Source: Maea johnstoni (taxonomy: Eukaryota; Annelida; Polychaeta; Spionida; Magelonidae). Taken from it: a stretch of DNA of 64,000 nucleotides. Below the pieces are notes generated by a model. The model saw only the letters and a list, made by a program, of their open reading frames with translations, was not told the DNA's origin and ran no database searches. Shown here in pieces: positions 46,076-59,470 of the stretch (positions are counted from its first letter, which is position 1; each line of letters begins with the position of its first letter). The DNA is taken from contig OZ012700.1 in NCBI GenBank assembly GCA_963942565.1, forward strand, positions 1,656,795 through 1,720,794, in the 5' to 3' direction. The position numbers were made by a program, and so were the translations under genes.

Positions 46076-48190
46076 ACTTTTTTTCAAATTTAGCATTTTA
46101 TTGATAACATATCTCTAGTTGAATGCTTGTTTCATATATGTATTGATGTGATTTTAATTATCTTTATTCATATTCTAACATAGCAATCTCAGTGGTCTAG
46201 TTAGGTTTGTTTGATTTGCCTTTGCAAGCCGAACACAGGGGATTATACTTGGGTACCAAGGTACTGCGAGTGTGTATGCAAGAGCATTACCTCTTTCAAT
46301 GGGGCCCTATCTGGATACACCTTAGCAGTTACAATGCAAAGCCCCGAGGGATATGACATACTGTCACAACCAACTGTGGTGCAGGTTTTCGCGATCTAGG
46401 GCTGTCAGGGCTGGACAGGAACCTTGCTATCTGTAGGCTGAACTTGGATATGGGTAATCATTTCATCAAGCAGGGCTTGTCGAGCCCTGTCTGGTTGTGT
46501 GCTGGCTGCGAGTTTTACAGCTTGCAGCAGACCGTAGCTACATTATAGTTAGGTGCAAAATCCCTAAAAGGGCTTATTTCAGGCTGTTGAGGCATTTACC
46601 GTTATAAGTCGGTAACCAGTGTTTAATTTTAGGATGCTGGCTCTGGAAATGACAGACACCAAGCTATATTTTTAGTTTTAGCCTCCTAATCAGCATTTTA
46701 GTGTGAGTTTGCCACTTTTTTGTATGTTAATTTGCAGCATGTGTCGGTTTTCCAGTTCAGTGTCTGATCATGGCATATGTGGTATCATATTAAAGCTCTC
46801 GCCTGTGGAATCTCATTTATAGGTAGTTTTGCTAGTTTCAGTGGTTGCCATGGCAACAGGGGTCAAGAATTAATCAAAGAACAGAGAAAAAGGTCATTTT
46901 CTTAGTTTGTGTGACTTACCCCCAAACAACACATCTAGGGGCACCAGCATGTTTATCAAAAAAACTTCCATGTCCTGGATATTCTGATTTAGTGTGAGGG
47001 GGTATGAAATTGGTGGGTTTTCGGAATTGGTGGTGGGGATCGGGCAAAATTTTATCTGAGCAAATCCCTTTAAAAAGTGTTGGTCAGGGGATGAAACAAT
47101 TGAGAATCTGGAGTAGGAAAATAATAACATTTTTGGAGAAGGGGTGGGGGGTTTGGTGAAATACCAACTCAGATTTAGGTGAGGGGTAGGTCTTTTTTGG
47201 TCTTCAGAACTCAGGGGAGTGGGGGTTGTTGAAAAAGAAAAGAAAAAGTTCAGCGTTAAGAGTTGGAGGAGTGGGATTCCTGGGTATTCGTAAATAGTGT
47301 TGGGGGAAGTAAAGGTAAAAATTTCCTCTAAGCTGATTCATTTAAAAACGTGGTAGGGGGTGGGGGGGGGAGGGGGCGGTCCTGGTTATTCAGAACTCGT
47401 TAAAACATATGTTCAAAGTACTTATATTGGAGGGGGGGTAGGGATGAATGTTTATTGCGCTCCTTTTCCTCTCCCCAATGCCCCTTTTCCCTGGCATTCT
47501 TTCATCGTCACTATATAGCACTGTTAAGAAGCAGCAGCATTTGTCTATCAATGTTTCCTCATTCAATTTGACAGCAAGTAAAACCTTTCATTGCTTTAAT
47601 TTGAAATATAACCCTGAGTCAGTAACTAGTCCCTCTAGCCTTATTTTAGGGTGCTGAATCTGGAAATGACATATATATACATTTTTGGCTGGCACTTTTT
47701 TGTATGTTAATTTGCATACCATGTCAGCTATTCAGATCAGTGTCCGTTTATGGCAAATGTGGTATCAAATGAAAGCTATTACCTGTGGGAGTTCATTCAT
47801 ATGCAGTTGTGCAAGTTTCAGTGGTTGCCATGGCAACAGGAGCCAAGAAATAATAAAGAAAACAGGAGAAATTGTCATATTCTTCATAATTTGTGTGATA
47901 ATTAAGTGCGGTTTATCCCCAATCAACACATCTAAGGACATCAGTATGTTAATATGACTGAAATATTTTGGGTCTGAAGTACAGACCTGTGAAAATGACG
48001 ACAACATGGCTTTAAATGAGTCATTTTATCAGATGAGTATCAGATCATGTAAAATGTGATATTCCATTGCAGGTGTCAACCGTGGGGCTCACTCATGTGT
48101 AGTTATGGTAGTTTCAACACACCAAAGGGCATCAGTATGGTGATTAAAGGACAATTGCACTAAAACTCCTGCGCGCCCCCAGGGCTGCCA

Positions 48191-51100
48191 GCCTGAAAAA
48201 TGGGCTCCTGGCTTTTTCACCAACTGTGAGTGATCAAGGATCTCTCACCTGCCAGAAGTTACCTAGTCTCGACACAACACCACCAGGACTCACCAGAACA
48301 ACTTTTGGAGAGAAAATATAACCTGTGAAGTCTAAAATACAAGGATTAATGTATGCATTTCGCCTGGACAAGGCAGAGATCATTAGGGGCCATAAAAAGG
48401 CTCCTGACCCATTTTCAAGCCAGTGTTTATCTATAGGCCCACCCAGCTGGTCAGCATGACTGCTATCAGAGCATACCCCAGAAATTTATTGCTCACCATC
48501 AGACTGGCTGTCATCCAGGCGAAACCAAGGGTGCCATTAGGAGTGCTTGAAAAACTGAGGCAAAATAACATCTGTTCAGTCCCCAAGACTCACAGAGGGG
48601 TGTCAGGAGGAAAACCAAAAGTGCGGAATATCCTGACTGTCACAACAACACTCAGGCCAACCCATCAGGCTGTACAGGGCAGGGGGATGAACTGGGACAA
48701 CTTGATAAACAAGGACAAACCTTTCCCAATTGTGAGTAGAAAGGATAGGAGATCTAAAGAGCTGTGTATCTGCCTCTTGAATACACAGTCGACAAGAAAC
48801 AAAATTGAAATCATTAGGAATTCAATAATGGGGCATGATATTGACATACTAACTATGACTATGACTGAAACTTGGCTAACTTCAGCAGCTAAGGATGAGC
48901 TATTTATCAAAGGCCTGAAGATTGGTGGCTATGATCTATTCTGTGTGCCACGTGAAGGAAATGGCATATTAGGAGGAGTGGAAATATTGTATACGAAAAA
49001 TCTCTCAGGGTTGTCAAAAACCTCGTGAATTCAGCAGTTTTGAGCATTGCGAGGTTACCTTTAATACAGGCTCCAAGCAACTCAATGTCAATGTGGTCTA
49101 CAGACCACCTCCATCGCAAAAGAATAGATTGACAAATAAGATGTTCTTTGATGAATTCTCACCATTCATGCATGACCGGATCTCTTCCACTGGCCACTTC
49201 CTGCTTCTGGGAGAACTCAGTTTCCACCTTGAGGATAGGAATGACACTGAAGCACTCAAACTGAATGACTTATTTGATACCCTGAATTACAAGCAGCATG
49301 TCACAACCAGAACCCATAAATTGAGACATACCCTTGATGTTGTCATAACCAGGGACAATGAGGATCTTATAAGTCAGTGGAAGGTTGGAGACCAGCTCTC
49401 AGACCACAACCTCATTCTGTGTGATGTGTCTCACCCTAAACCACGTCCCATCCAGGGGCCGATGTCAATGCGTAAACTCTGCAGTGTCAACATGCCCAAT
49501 TTAAGAGAGGACTTGAAGGATGCTCTACAACATGGCAATGCTCAAGGCTGCTCCGTGGAGGAGCCTGAAAAATGGGCTCCTGGCTTTTTCACCAACTGTG
49601 AGTGATCAAGGATCTCTCACCTGCCAGAAGTTACCTAGTCTCGACACAACACCACCAGGACTCACCAGAACAACTTTTGGAGAGAAAATATAACCTGTGA
49701 AGTCTAAAATACAAGGATTAATGTATGCATTTCGCCTGGACAAGGCAGAGATCATTAGGGGCCATAAAAAGGCTCCTGACCCATTTTCAAGCCAGTGTTT
49801 ATCTATAGGCCCACCCAGCTGGTCAGCATGACTGCTATCAGAGCATACCCCAGAAATTTATTGCTCACCATCAGACTGGCTGTCATCCAGGCGAAACCAA
49901 GGGTGCCATTAGGAGTGCTTGAAAAACTGAGGCAAAATAACATCTGTTCAGTCCCCAAGACTCACAGAGGGGTGTCAGGAGGAAAACCAAAAGTGCGGAA
50001 TATCCTGACTGTCACAACAACACTCAGGCCAACCCATCAGGCTGTACAGGGCAGGGGGATGAACTGGGACAACTTGATAAACAAGGACAAACCTTTCCCA
50101 ATTGTGAGTAGAAAGGATAGGAGATCTAAAGAGCTGTGTATCTGCCTCTTGAATACACAGTCGACAAGAAACAAAATTGAAATCATTAGGAATTCAATAA
50201 TGGGGCATGATATTGACATACTAACTATGACTATGACTGAAACTTGGCTAACTTCAGCAGCTAAGGATGAGCTATTTATCAAAGGCCTGAAGATTGGTGG
50301 CTATGATCTATTCTGTGTGCCACGTGAAGGAAATGGCATATTAGGAGGAGTGGAAATATTGTATACGAAAAATCTCTCAGGGTTGTCAAAAACCTCGTGA
50401 ATTCAGCAGTTTTGAGCATTGCGAGGTTACCTTTAATACAGGCTCCAAGCAACTCAATGTCAATGTGGTCTACAGACCACCTCCATCGCAAAAGAATAGA
50501 TTGACAAATAAGATGTTCTTTGATGAATTCTCACCATTCATGCATGACCGGATCTCTTCCACTGGCCACTTCCTGCTTCTGGGAGAACTCAGTTTCCACC
50601 TTGAGGATAGGAATGACACTGAAGCACTCAAACTGAATGACTTATTTGATACCCTGAATTACAAGCAGCATGTCACAACCAGAACCCATAAATTGAGACA
50701 TACCCTTGATGTTGTCATAACCAGGGACAATGAGGATCTTATAAGTCAGTGGAAGGTTGGAGACCAGCTCTCAGACCACAACCTCATTCTGTGTGATGTG
50801 TCTCACCCTAAACCACGTCCCATCCAGGGGCCGATGTCAATGCGTAAACTCTGCAGTGTCAACATGCCCAATTTAAGAGAGGACTTGAAGGATGCTCTAC
50901 AACATGGCAATGCTCAAGGCTGCTCCGTGGAGGATTTGACTAATCACTACAATTCTGCGCTAACAACGGTACTTGACAAGCATGCACCAGCAAGAGTGAA
51001 AAGGGTAACAATTCGTCCAAAATAACGATGGTTCTCAGATGATTTGTATGGTGCAAAATGCGAAAAGAGGAAATGGGAAAGGAAGTGGAGAGACACCAAC

Positions 51101-53088
51101 CTTGCTGTCCACTATGACCTGTTCAAAACCACTAGGACCAAATTTAACAACATGTCATTACACGCTAAGAAGGACTGTTACAACAATCTGATGGCTGAGT
51201 CCTCCACTGATTCAAAAAACCTCAGTAACATTGTGAAAGACATATTACATCAAAGAAGTGAGATGAAACTCCCTGAGCGTGCATCAACAGAAGAATTGGC
51301 CAACTGCTTCGCTGTGTTCTTTACTGACAAAATATGTAAGATACGCGATGAGCTGCCAGATCTCTCCTAAATCCAGTTGAATATACCTACCCTGGCATTA
51401 ACATGTTCACTGAATGTTTTCTCGGCCGTGACTGAAAGCAAAGTTCGCAAAATCATAGCTAAATCACCGACTAAGAGCTGCTCCCTAGATCCCGCTCCCA
51501 CTTGGATGGTGAAAGACTCGGTAGATGAGCTTATTCCAATGGTTATGATTTTAGTGAATTTGTCGTTGCAAAGTGCCAAAGTGCCTGACTCCATGAAACA
51601 GGCGTTAGTCACTCTGTTACTGAAGAAGGATGATCTCGACCCGGAGTTGCTCAAGAACTATCGTCCAGTAAGCAACTTACCATCTTGTCAAAAGTATTGG
51701 AAAGGGTAGTTGCAGCAAGGCTTACCATTTACATGACTATTAATCAGCTACATGAACCCATGCAGTTGGCATACAGAGCATGTCATAGCACTGAGACTGC
51801 ACTAGTGCGGGGTGAGAACGACATCCTTCGCACTCACGATCAGGGTGGGGCCGCCATCCTTGTGTTACTCGATCATAGCGCTGCTTTCAATACAATCGAT
51901 CACTCCATCCTTTTATCTAGGATGGAGTCAGTTCTTGGAGTTAAAGGATCTGCTCTACAGTGGTTCAAATCGTACCTGCTAGGCAGGAAACAGAGGATTA
52001 AAATCAATGATGACTTGTCCGAAAATCAGGAAATCCTGTGGTCTGTACCACAGGGATCTGTGTTGGGCGCACTATTTTTCCTAATATACATCATACCTCT
52101 GGCACTTCTAATCCGATCCTACGGTCTGAACAATCATGGCTATGCTGATGACACCCAGCTCTGCTTATCATTTAAAAAGACAAGTGATAACGCAAGTGTC
52201 AAACGCGAAATCCTAAATCTTTGTGTGACATTAGTGTCTGGATGTCTCTGAACAAGCTGAAACTCAATAATGACAAGACTGAAATAATTCTATTTGGCTC
52301 TATGAAACACCTAGCTGAACTAAACATTAAGTCACTCTCTGTAGCGGGGACTGATGTGTCCGTTGCATGTGAGCCTGTGCGGAATCTGGGAGGTATGTTT
52401 GACTCTCAATTGATCATGGCACCCCATGTCAAAAGTATTGTCAAAAAATCTAGCTTTCACCTGAGAGATATTGGAAAAGCAACACGTGTGTTAACAGAAG
52501 ATGCCACAAAAACAGTGATGCAGTTACTGGTATTGTCTCGCTTGGATTACTGCAATGCTCTCATAATTGGAATACAACAGGATTTGATTGCAAAGCTGCA
52601 GCGACCACAAAACAGTGCTGCAAGGAAAGTATCGAGAACCAGAAAGTATAAACATATCACACCTGTTTGCATCAAGCTTCACTGGCTACCAATCAAATTC
52701 CGCATCTAATTTAAGGTCCTACTGCTGGTATATAAGGCGCTAAACGGACTTGCACCTAAGCACATCAAGGAGCTGCTTATGCCTTATAAACCCGGACGCC
52801 ATCTACAATCAAAAGCAAAGGGCCTTCTGGAAGAGCCTCGGACTAGACTCAAATTTGGAGATCGCGCTTTCTCCATCAGTGCATCGAGATTATGGAATGC
52901 GCATCCACAACACCTGAAGGATTCTACATCATGTCAGACCTTCAAGAAGTGTCTCAAAACACACCTTCGCAGGCTCGCCCATTGAGGTGTTGTTGACTAT
53001 GACTCAAACTGACAATGTGCAGCGCTTTTGAACATTTTATGAATGGAAATGGCGCTATACAAATTACAATTATTGTTATCATTATTAA
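48191..53088 (+). mobile_element. L2/CR1-group LINE, broken, with a 1372-bp internal tandem duplication
   Basis: Copy 1 of the 5' half (48191-49562) is followed directly by copy 2 (49563-50934). The encoded frames are identical wherever compared (for example 48423-49028 and 49795-50400). Endonuclease pieces: CICLLNTQSTRNKIEIIRN, DILTMTMTETWLTS. RT pieces from 51.4 kb: VTLLLKKDDLD, LLDHSAAFNTIDHS, SVPQGSVLGALFFLIYI and YADDTQLCL (about 52141). C-terminal piece: FGDRAFSISASRLWNAHP. The 3' end has GGCGCTATACAAATTACAAT and then ATTATT-type sequence, typical of this group. Several frame changes, so it is inactive. The 3' end abuts the THAP repeat at 53090. Confidence 0.85.
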
Positions 53089-53414
53089 AAGACGAACCCA
53101 AATAGTTTCTTAGGGTCTACTCTAATCAAATCCTGGACCCCACAACTACCCACCTCCATGTAACATATTATTGCTCTTTAAACTCCTGTTTTGGCAATGG
53201 AAAGTGCGTCTCTGGGGGTGGCCATATTGAAGCCAGATGCTGATGCTATAAGGGTATCAATTTACAGCAGCCCCAAAACAAGATTCCTTAAAATCGTGCT
53301 GCTACATCATTCTTTTCTGGTTTAATCATTGGGCTAGGAATGGAGAAAAGGGAAATTCCCCTTCCTTTTCCCTTGTCATTTTTGTTATAGCATCCATAAG
53401 CAGCACAAATCACC

Positions 53415-56400
53415 TCTCCGTGGGCTACCACCTTGTTGTGGTGGAGAGGCTTGTGTGCCTTTAGGGTCCTAAGAGCTACGTTGGTTGGGATTTCTAATCC
53501 CTGGTAGGTTCAACCATACCAGATAGGTCGATGGGGAGAGGTCAGACTAAGATATAGTCCCCGTACCTCCCGGTTGGAGTCAGCTTGTTTGCCGTGGGCT
53601 GCGGCGTGTGAAATTGGAAGACGGGATCCTGGTGGTTGAGGGGTGATGGCTCTACAGTTCTTTTTTCTCCAACACGCCACTTTGGCCCTTATTTCATCTA
53701 GACAGCAGGCGGTCTGATTTGGCTCGGTCTAGATTTTAATTCTCACAATTACTTGTGGGGAGGGAATACAAATGACGCCAAGGGTAAGGTCATGGAGAGG
53801 TTCATGACTTAAAGTAATATCTGCCTCTTCAATGATGACACCCCGAGTTATCTGCATCCAGCAACTGGTTCTCTTACATCAATAGACCTCCTTCAATTTT
53901 CATGGATTTTACATAAAGGGTGGAGGAAGATCTTCATGGCAGTGACCATTTTCCTATCATCTTAAAAAGGCATTATCATACTTCAGACGACAGACCACCA
54001 AAGTGGCAGTTTCCCAAAGCTGATTGGACTCTTTTTAAAGACCTGTGTTTGGAGGCCTTTCCTCAAGCTTTGTGAAATTGCCAACGAAACAATCCCAAAT
54101 CAAATCCCAACCCCAAGAAGCCACAGAAGCCATGGTTCTCAGATGAGTGTACCCAGTGGGCACAAATATTACCTGAAAGTTATATGAATGTTAAATTTTG
54201 GTGAGAATATTCTGGATCAATTATGACTATTTCAACAACTTTTAGGTCCTAACATTTCTGGAATGTTCTTATTTGATGGCATATGAATGTTCCATTTTGA
54301 TCTGAAAGTCATGCACCAATAATGAACATTCAGTCAGGTCTAAACATTCCTGGAATGTTCAGATTTGACATTATAAAAACATTAAATCCAGATACTTCTT
54401 ATATCTTAATATAGGAACTGTTGCCGAGTGCTTCCGCCGCACAGAAAACTTTCAATGTCAGACAACATTCAGATTCCAAATGATTCGTTTAGCATTAGGC
54501 TCAGAATATTCTATGAACATTCATACAGTTTTCATTCTGAACTATGAGAGAATCATTTTCCAATGTTCGACGAAACATTCCTGGAATGTTCCATGAATGT
54601 TACTGTGCCCACTGGGTAAGGAAGCTATATTAGAACGAAATAGATCTCTTAGATTTTTTAAGAGATCTCCAACAATTACAAATTTACAAGAATATCGTAT
54701 AAAAAGAGCTAAAGCAAGACAGGTCATTTGTGCCAACAAAAAGAATAGTTGGCGTGAATATGTGTCCAAACTAAATGCCAGAACGTCTATGAAGAAATGC
54801 TGGGACATGGTCCGTAAAATTAAGGGCAAGGGGGCGGTCCATCCATAAAACATATTGAAAGGAATGGCCAAAGAATAATGCAACCAAGGGATATTGCCAA
54901 TACCATTGGGGAGGCAATATCATTCAATTCATCCTCTGCACATTATTCTCCTAAATTCCAACATATCAAAAATAGACAAGAGAGACACCCCCATATATTC
55001 CAATCTGACAATACCGAACCATATAATCAACCCCTTTCAATAGATGAGCTCAGGACTGCGCTTGGCAAAGCTCATGGCACAGCTCCTGGCCCTGACCAAA
55101 TACATTATCAGATTTTGAAGCATCTTCCTGAAGCATCTTTCCAGTGCCCTTTAAAGGTTTTTAATAATATTTGGGAAACTGGAGAGTTTCCCCCTTCCTG
55201 GAGAGAAGCCACCATCATATCCATTGCCAAACCAGGGAAAGACTCTAAAGATCCAAATGATTACCGCCCAATAGCTTTGACCAGGTGTATATGTAAAACC
55301 ATGGAAGGTATGATCAATGATCGTCTTGTTTGGTATCTTGAATCTTCTTCACTCATTATGGAAGCCCGAAGTGGCTTCCGGAAAACACGCAGCACAATGG
55401 ATCATCTTGTGCGATTTGAGACTTTTGTAAGAGAGGAATTTTTAGATAGGGAACATGTGGTGTATATCTTTTTCGACCTTGAAAAGACATATGACACCAC
55501 TTGGAAATATGGAATTATGACAAAATTACATGACATGGACATCAGGGGACGTTTACCCCTTTTTACTCAAAACTTTTTATCTGAGAGGAAATTTTGAGTT
55601 AGAGTGGGGACATCCCTCTCTGACTTATATGATCAAGAAATGGGAGTTCTTGATCTTCAGGGGAGCATTTTATCTGTCACCCTTTTTATTGTCAAAATCA
55701 ACAGCATCCCCAGCTGTATAAGAAATGGTGTTGACAAGTCTCTATTTGTGGATAACTTTGGTATCTCATATCGATCAAAACACATGCACGCTATAAAAAG
55801 GCAGCTCCAACTTCATCTAAATGGAATAGAAGATTGGGCTGATAATAATGGTTTTAAATTCTCCCAATCAGACTGTCTGTGTCCATTTTTGTCGAAGGAG
55901 GGGTCTTCATCCAGATCCCTACATAGTACTTTATGATAACCCCATTCCTGTAAAGAAGGAAACAAAGTTCTTTGGCATTTTACTTGATTCAAAATTGACA
56001 TTTGTCCTTCATATCAAGGGCCTGAAGAAAAAGTGTATCAAGGCTTTGAATTTGTTGCGTGTTGTTTCCAGTACCGACTGGGGTGGGGATCGTATAGTTC
56101 TTTTACGAATGTATAGAGCCCTTGTTCTTTCGAAGCTAGACTATGGATGTTTTATTTATGGGGCAGCATGTGAATCTTATATCTCTTTGCTGGACCCTAT
56201 TCAAAACCAGGGTTTGAGACTTTCTCTTGGAGCCTTTAGAACCTCTCCTGCACAAAGTCTTTGTGTTGAGGCGAATGAGCTCCCTCTTTGCTTCAGAAGA
56301 GAAAAGCTTGCTTTCAAATTTGCAACTAAAATAGCTGCCAACCCAATTAACCCTGTTTACGAAACTATTTTAAACCCTCGATATGTGGACCTTTTTGCTA

Positions 56401-57650
56401 GAAAACCAAGAGTCATTCCAACTTTTGGTATTCGTATTAAGGAATCATTGGAAGAATTAGATTTTGATCCTGACATCATCGCAAATTTTGAATTTCCTGA
56501 AACTCCTCCATGGACACATCCAACTGCTATGGTCAACCTCACTCTTTCCTATGCCAAGAAGGATCAAACGGATCCTTCAAAGTACATAAGTTTGCATAAT
56601 GAGGTGAAGGATGTCTTTCGAGACTATAATTTCATCTACACTGATGGCTCTGTTTCAGATGACAAGGCTGCAGCAGCAGCAGTCATTGATAATTATTCTT
56701 CCATTGAACGTCTTCCAGACAAGTCTTCTATATTCTCTGCAGAGTTGCACGCTCTGTACCTTGCTCTTGATCGGGTGGAGACGACAGATGATGATGAAAG
56801 GAATTTTATTATTTTCTCAGATTCTAAGTCTGCTCTTCAGGCCATTCCAGGCTAAGACTGGACACATCCTCTCGTCCTCTACATACTGGAACGCCTCAAT
56901 TGGCTAGTACAGTACCAAGAGAAAAGAGTATTATTTTACTGGATTCCCAGTCATGTTGGCATTATAGGTATTTAAAAGGCAGACACTGCTGCCAAAGCTG
57001 GTCTTTCGGAAGGAGTCACAAATGTTCCAATTCCTTATGGTGATTTTAGAAAACACATCAATGTCCTAATAAAACGCAAATGGCAGTCTCAGTGGGATCA
57101 GGCAGGAAACAACAAACTACATAAGATTCATCCACAGTTGGTTCTTTGGCCTGGAGGTTCTAGAATCATTAGGCGTGAGGAGAGTGTTTTGGCAAGAGTT
57201 CGAATTGGTCACACTCATTTGACTCGCTGCTTCCTTTTGAAAGGGGTAGATCCTCCCCAATGTACAGCATGTGATTGTCAATTGACTGTCAAGCATATTT
57301 TATTTGAGTGTGTTGATTTTATAGAATCTAGAAATAGACATTTTAGTGTAAATAGCTTTAAGGAACTCTTTGAAAAGGTTCCTCCAGACAGACTCTTATC
57401 TTATTTACATGAGATTAGTCTGTTTTACCGATTGTAAAACCTTTTAAGAATTTGTAGTTTCTTTTGAAACAACCTGTTATACGGAAATTATATTTTGAAG
57501 TTGTTTATTGTTTTGTGATCATTTTTATTCATTTATTGCTCTGTTATTGTTTTTCAACAATAACAAAGGACCATTGTTTTGCACAAATTATATGGCACTA
57601 AATGGCCTTTGTGTGCCGATGTGCCTTTAAGCAATCATTCATTCATTCAT
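53415..57650 (+). mobile_element. I-group (Nimb/I-like) LINE with RNase H domain, broken, 15-bp target duplication
   Basis: Flanked by GCAGCACAAATCACC at 53400-53414 and 57651-57665. It starts TCTCCGTGGGCTACCACC and ends (ATTC)n. Pieces in order: endonuclease remnant (53.8-54.1 kb); a post-EN segment (54.62-54.85); RT (54.88-55.6: GTAPGPDQIHYQILK, NDYRPIALT, IFFDLEKTYDTTW); RT end (QGSILSVTLF and FVDNF, where the family has FVDD); AP-like linker; RNase H (55.85-56.85: FIYTDGSVSDDKAAAAAVID, SAELHALYLALD, SDSKSALQAI); and a C-terminal CTAC..C..T..H....C segment (57138-57437). Several frame changes, so it is dead. Confidence 0.9.
54152..54616. mobile_element. 465-bp Tc1/mariner-like MITE inside the I-type LINE
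   Basis: The ends CCCAGTGGGCAC (54152) and GTGCCCACTGGG (ending 54616) are perfect inverted repeats, flanked by TA at 54150-54151 and 54617-54618. Outside the MITE the LINE reads WFSDEC and then KEAILERNRSLRFF in one frame, so this MITE clearly split a coding stretch. The inside is rich in GGAATGTTC and AACATTC words. Confidence 0.92.
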
Positions 57651-57756
57651 GCAGCACAAATCACCATTTTTAAACACTTATGTCCTAGTGTCATGTGTAC
57701 ACTGCACAAAGGAAGTACCTGAGTGACATCATCATCTGGCTGTCAGATGGAGTATA

Positions 57757-58326
57757 CAGGTAAACTCGGATATGACGGACTCATTGGGACCAGGAAAATT
57801 GGTCCGTCATATGCAAAATCCGTCATACACATATGACGGACTCAGTCTGTCATATGCAAATGTGTATGGTAATGTAATGTGGACTCTAAGAAATAGAAAA
57901 CACGGTTTTGAAGTTCAGTTTTTAATACTTATTAGAGAGGCCCAGACTGAGAGAACTATGCTGTCTGGCCAAGCGTAACTCCTCAGCACACTTGTTCGTC
58001 TCGGCGGGGTGCTGACCTTTGACATCGGCGGCACATGTGTTCGTCTCGGCGGGATGCCGACTGTTGATTGACATCGGCACATTTGATAGTCTCGGCGGGA
58101 TGCCGACTGCTTGACACGAGTCCGGCATAAACAATGCTAATTACATTGTAAATAGCATTGAGTGTGCCGTGATATTGGTCCGTGGTAGCCGAGTTCCGGC
58201 ATAAGGAATCCGGCCTACACATGGTCCAATGCACATACTTGATATGCATGGGACTGGGACCTAGCATAACGTCCGTCATAGCGAAAAGTCCGTCATACAG
58301 TGGTCCGGCGTATCCGAGTTCACCTG
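57757..58326. mobile_element. 570-bp pogo-like MITE inside THAP repeat copy 2
   Basis: The ends CAGGTAAACTCGGATATGAC and, inverted, CAGGTGAACTCGGATACGCC lie inside TA dinucleotides (57755-57756 and 58327-58328). The AACTCGGATA type of end followed by GACGGAC words is typical of pogo/Tigger relatives. Inside, a unit of about 47 bp with TCTCGGCGGGATGCCGACTG is repeated three times (57985-58120). Confidence 0.85.
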
Positions 58327-58485
58327 TAGTAAGGAAATGTAGGATACAATGGCTCCCAGCTGGGATGGCTGGTTGTGGGTGGCAATTAAGTGCAGTTTCA
58401 CAGGTAGGGAAGCCAATCTGTATTTAGGTGAACAGGGACTATAAAGTACCCATATCAAAGTATACCCTCAGCCTTTAAGAAGGTG

Positions 58486-58974
58486 TGTTAGGTGCTCTGT
58501 GTTAGGTTTGTGTTTCCAACATAGACAAGCTCACAAGTTGACCACTTCATCTTGAGCTCGGTGAGCCTGCCCCAGTGCTTATGCCACTCGAGTTTGTGAG
58601 TGGTGAGTGCAGCTCTACACCTAGCGGGACTCAGCCCTCTAACCAGGAGTAGGGAGGGGGATGGTGAAGGGGAAGGAGAGGGGGGAGCGGTCTAGCTCTG
58701 GGTTTTTCCTTTTAGAGACTGTGCCAATCCGTATGGCCTCTCCGTTGGCTGAGGTCCTCCCCCTACCATACTGATGGCAGGCTAGTAGACTGACCACTGA
58801 GGGAGCCAACAAGCTAGTGCAGCCAATCCATATTCTCCCGTTGGCCACAGGGGATATGCTAATCCTGTGCCCTCCGGAATTGCAGGGGTACCACTATCTG
58901 CGCCCCTCCCCCCCCCCCCACCCTTCTCTTTCTACTAGTGCAGGCAAATTTACTGCAACCTGTGCGGTAACCAC
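58486..58974. other. No gene recognised; GC-richer stretch
   Basis: Higher GC than the surroundings, G-rich at 58650-58690 and C-rich at 58903-58925. No conserved coding signal. Confidence 0.4.
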
Positions 58975-59470
58975 GCTCTCTGCGGTACTGGCACTCTTTG
59001 TGGCACCGACGCTCTTTGCAGTATCCATGCTTTTTGCAAAACCCACACACCCTGTGGTGCAGGTGCTCTTTGAAGAACCCGCTCTCTTTGAGGCACCTGC
59101 ACTCTTTGAGGCACCTGCACTCTTTGTGGTACCCACATACCCTGCGGCACCTATGCTCTTTAAGGTACCTGCGCTCTTTGAGGTTACCGCGCTTTTTGCG
59201 GTACCCGCCCTCTTTGATGCACATGTGCTACTTGCTGTGCCCGCCCTCTTTGAGGCACACACCCTCTTTGTGGCACCCGTGCTCTTTGCAGTTCCTGTGC
59301 TCTTTGCAAGTGCACTCTTTTGAGGTATCCGCGCTCTTTGCAGTGCCTGCGTTTTTTGCGGTACCCACGCTCTTAGAGGTACCCGCACTCTTTGTGGTGA
59401 GTACGTTCTTTGTGGTACCCGCACTCTTTGAGGTACCCATGCTCTTTGCGGTACCCACACTCTTTGCGGG
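58975..59470. repeat. 18-bp minisatellite, about 28 degenerate units
   Basis: Period 18 bp around the theme GGTACCCGCGCTCTTTGA. Because 18 is a multiple of 3 and the units lack stops, several frames on both strands stay open (for example ALFAVPALFEVP on plus, and VPQRVWVPQRAWV or KSAGTSKSAGT on minus). No sign of a real start, domain or splice context, so I treat it as a non-coding minisatellite. Confidence 0.85.

Larger units (their letters stand above)
53090..58485 (-). mobile_element. THAP-domain repeat, copy 2, interrupted by a LINE and a MITE
   Basis: Two outer parts (53090-53414 and 57651-58485, less the MITE) match copy 1 (31700-33230) on the opposite strand. For example, 53330-53400 corresponds to the THAP start (GATTTGTGCTGCTTATGGAT read on the minus strand) and 58329-58460 to 31730-31870. 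A piece of the THAP second half is deleted relative to copy 1. It is interrupted by the LINE at 53415-57650 and the MITE at 57757-58326. Confidence 0.75.

Noticed and set aside
47100-47400. G-rich runs as a regulatory G-quadruplex
   Set aside because: The G-runs are present, but they lie in decayed repeat DNA inside an intron and nothing links them to a function.
53415-53470. HDV-like self-cleaving ribozyme at the 5' end of the I-type LINE
   Set aside because: There is a hairpin (CCACC...GGTGG inside TCTCC...GGAGA), but I could not lay out the nested double pseudoknot with its conserved catalytic positions.
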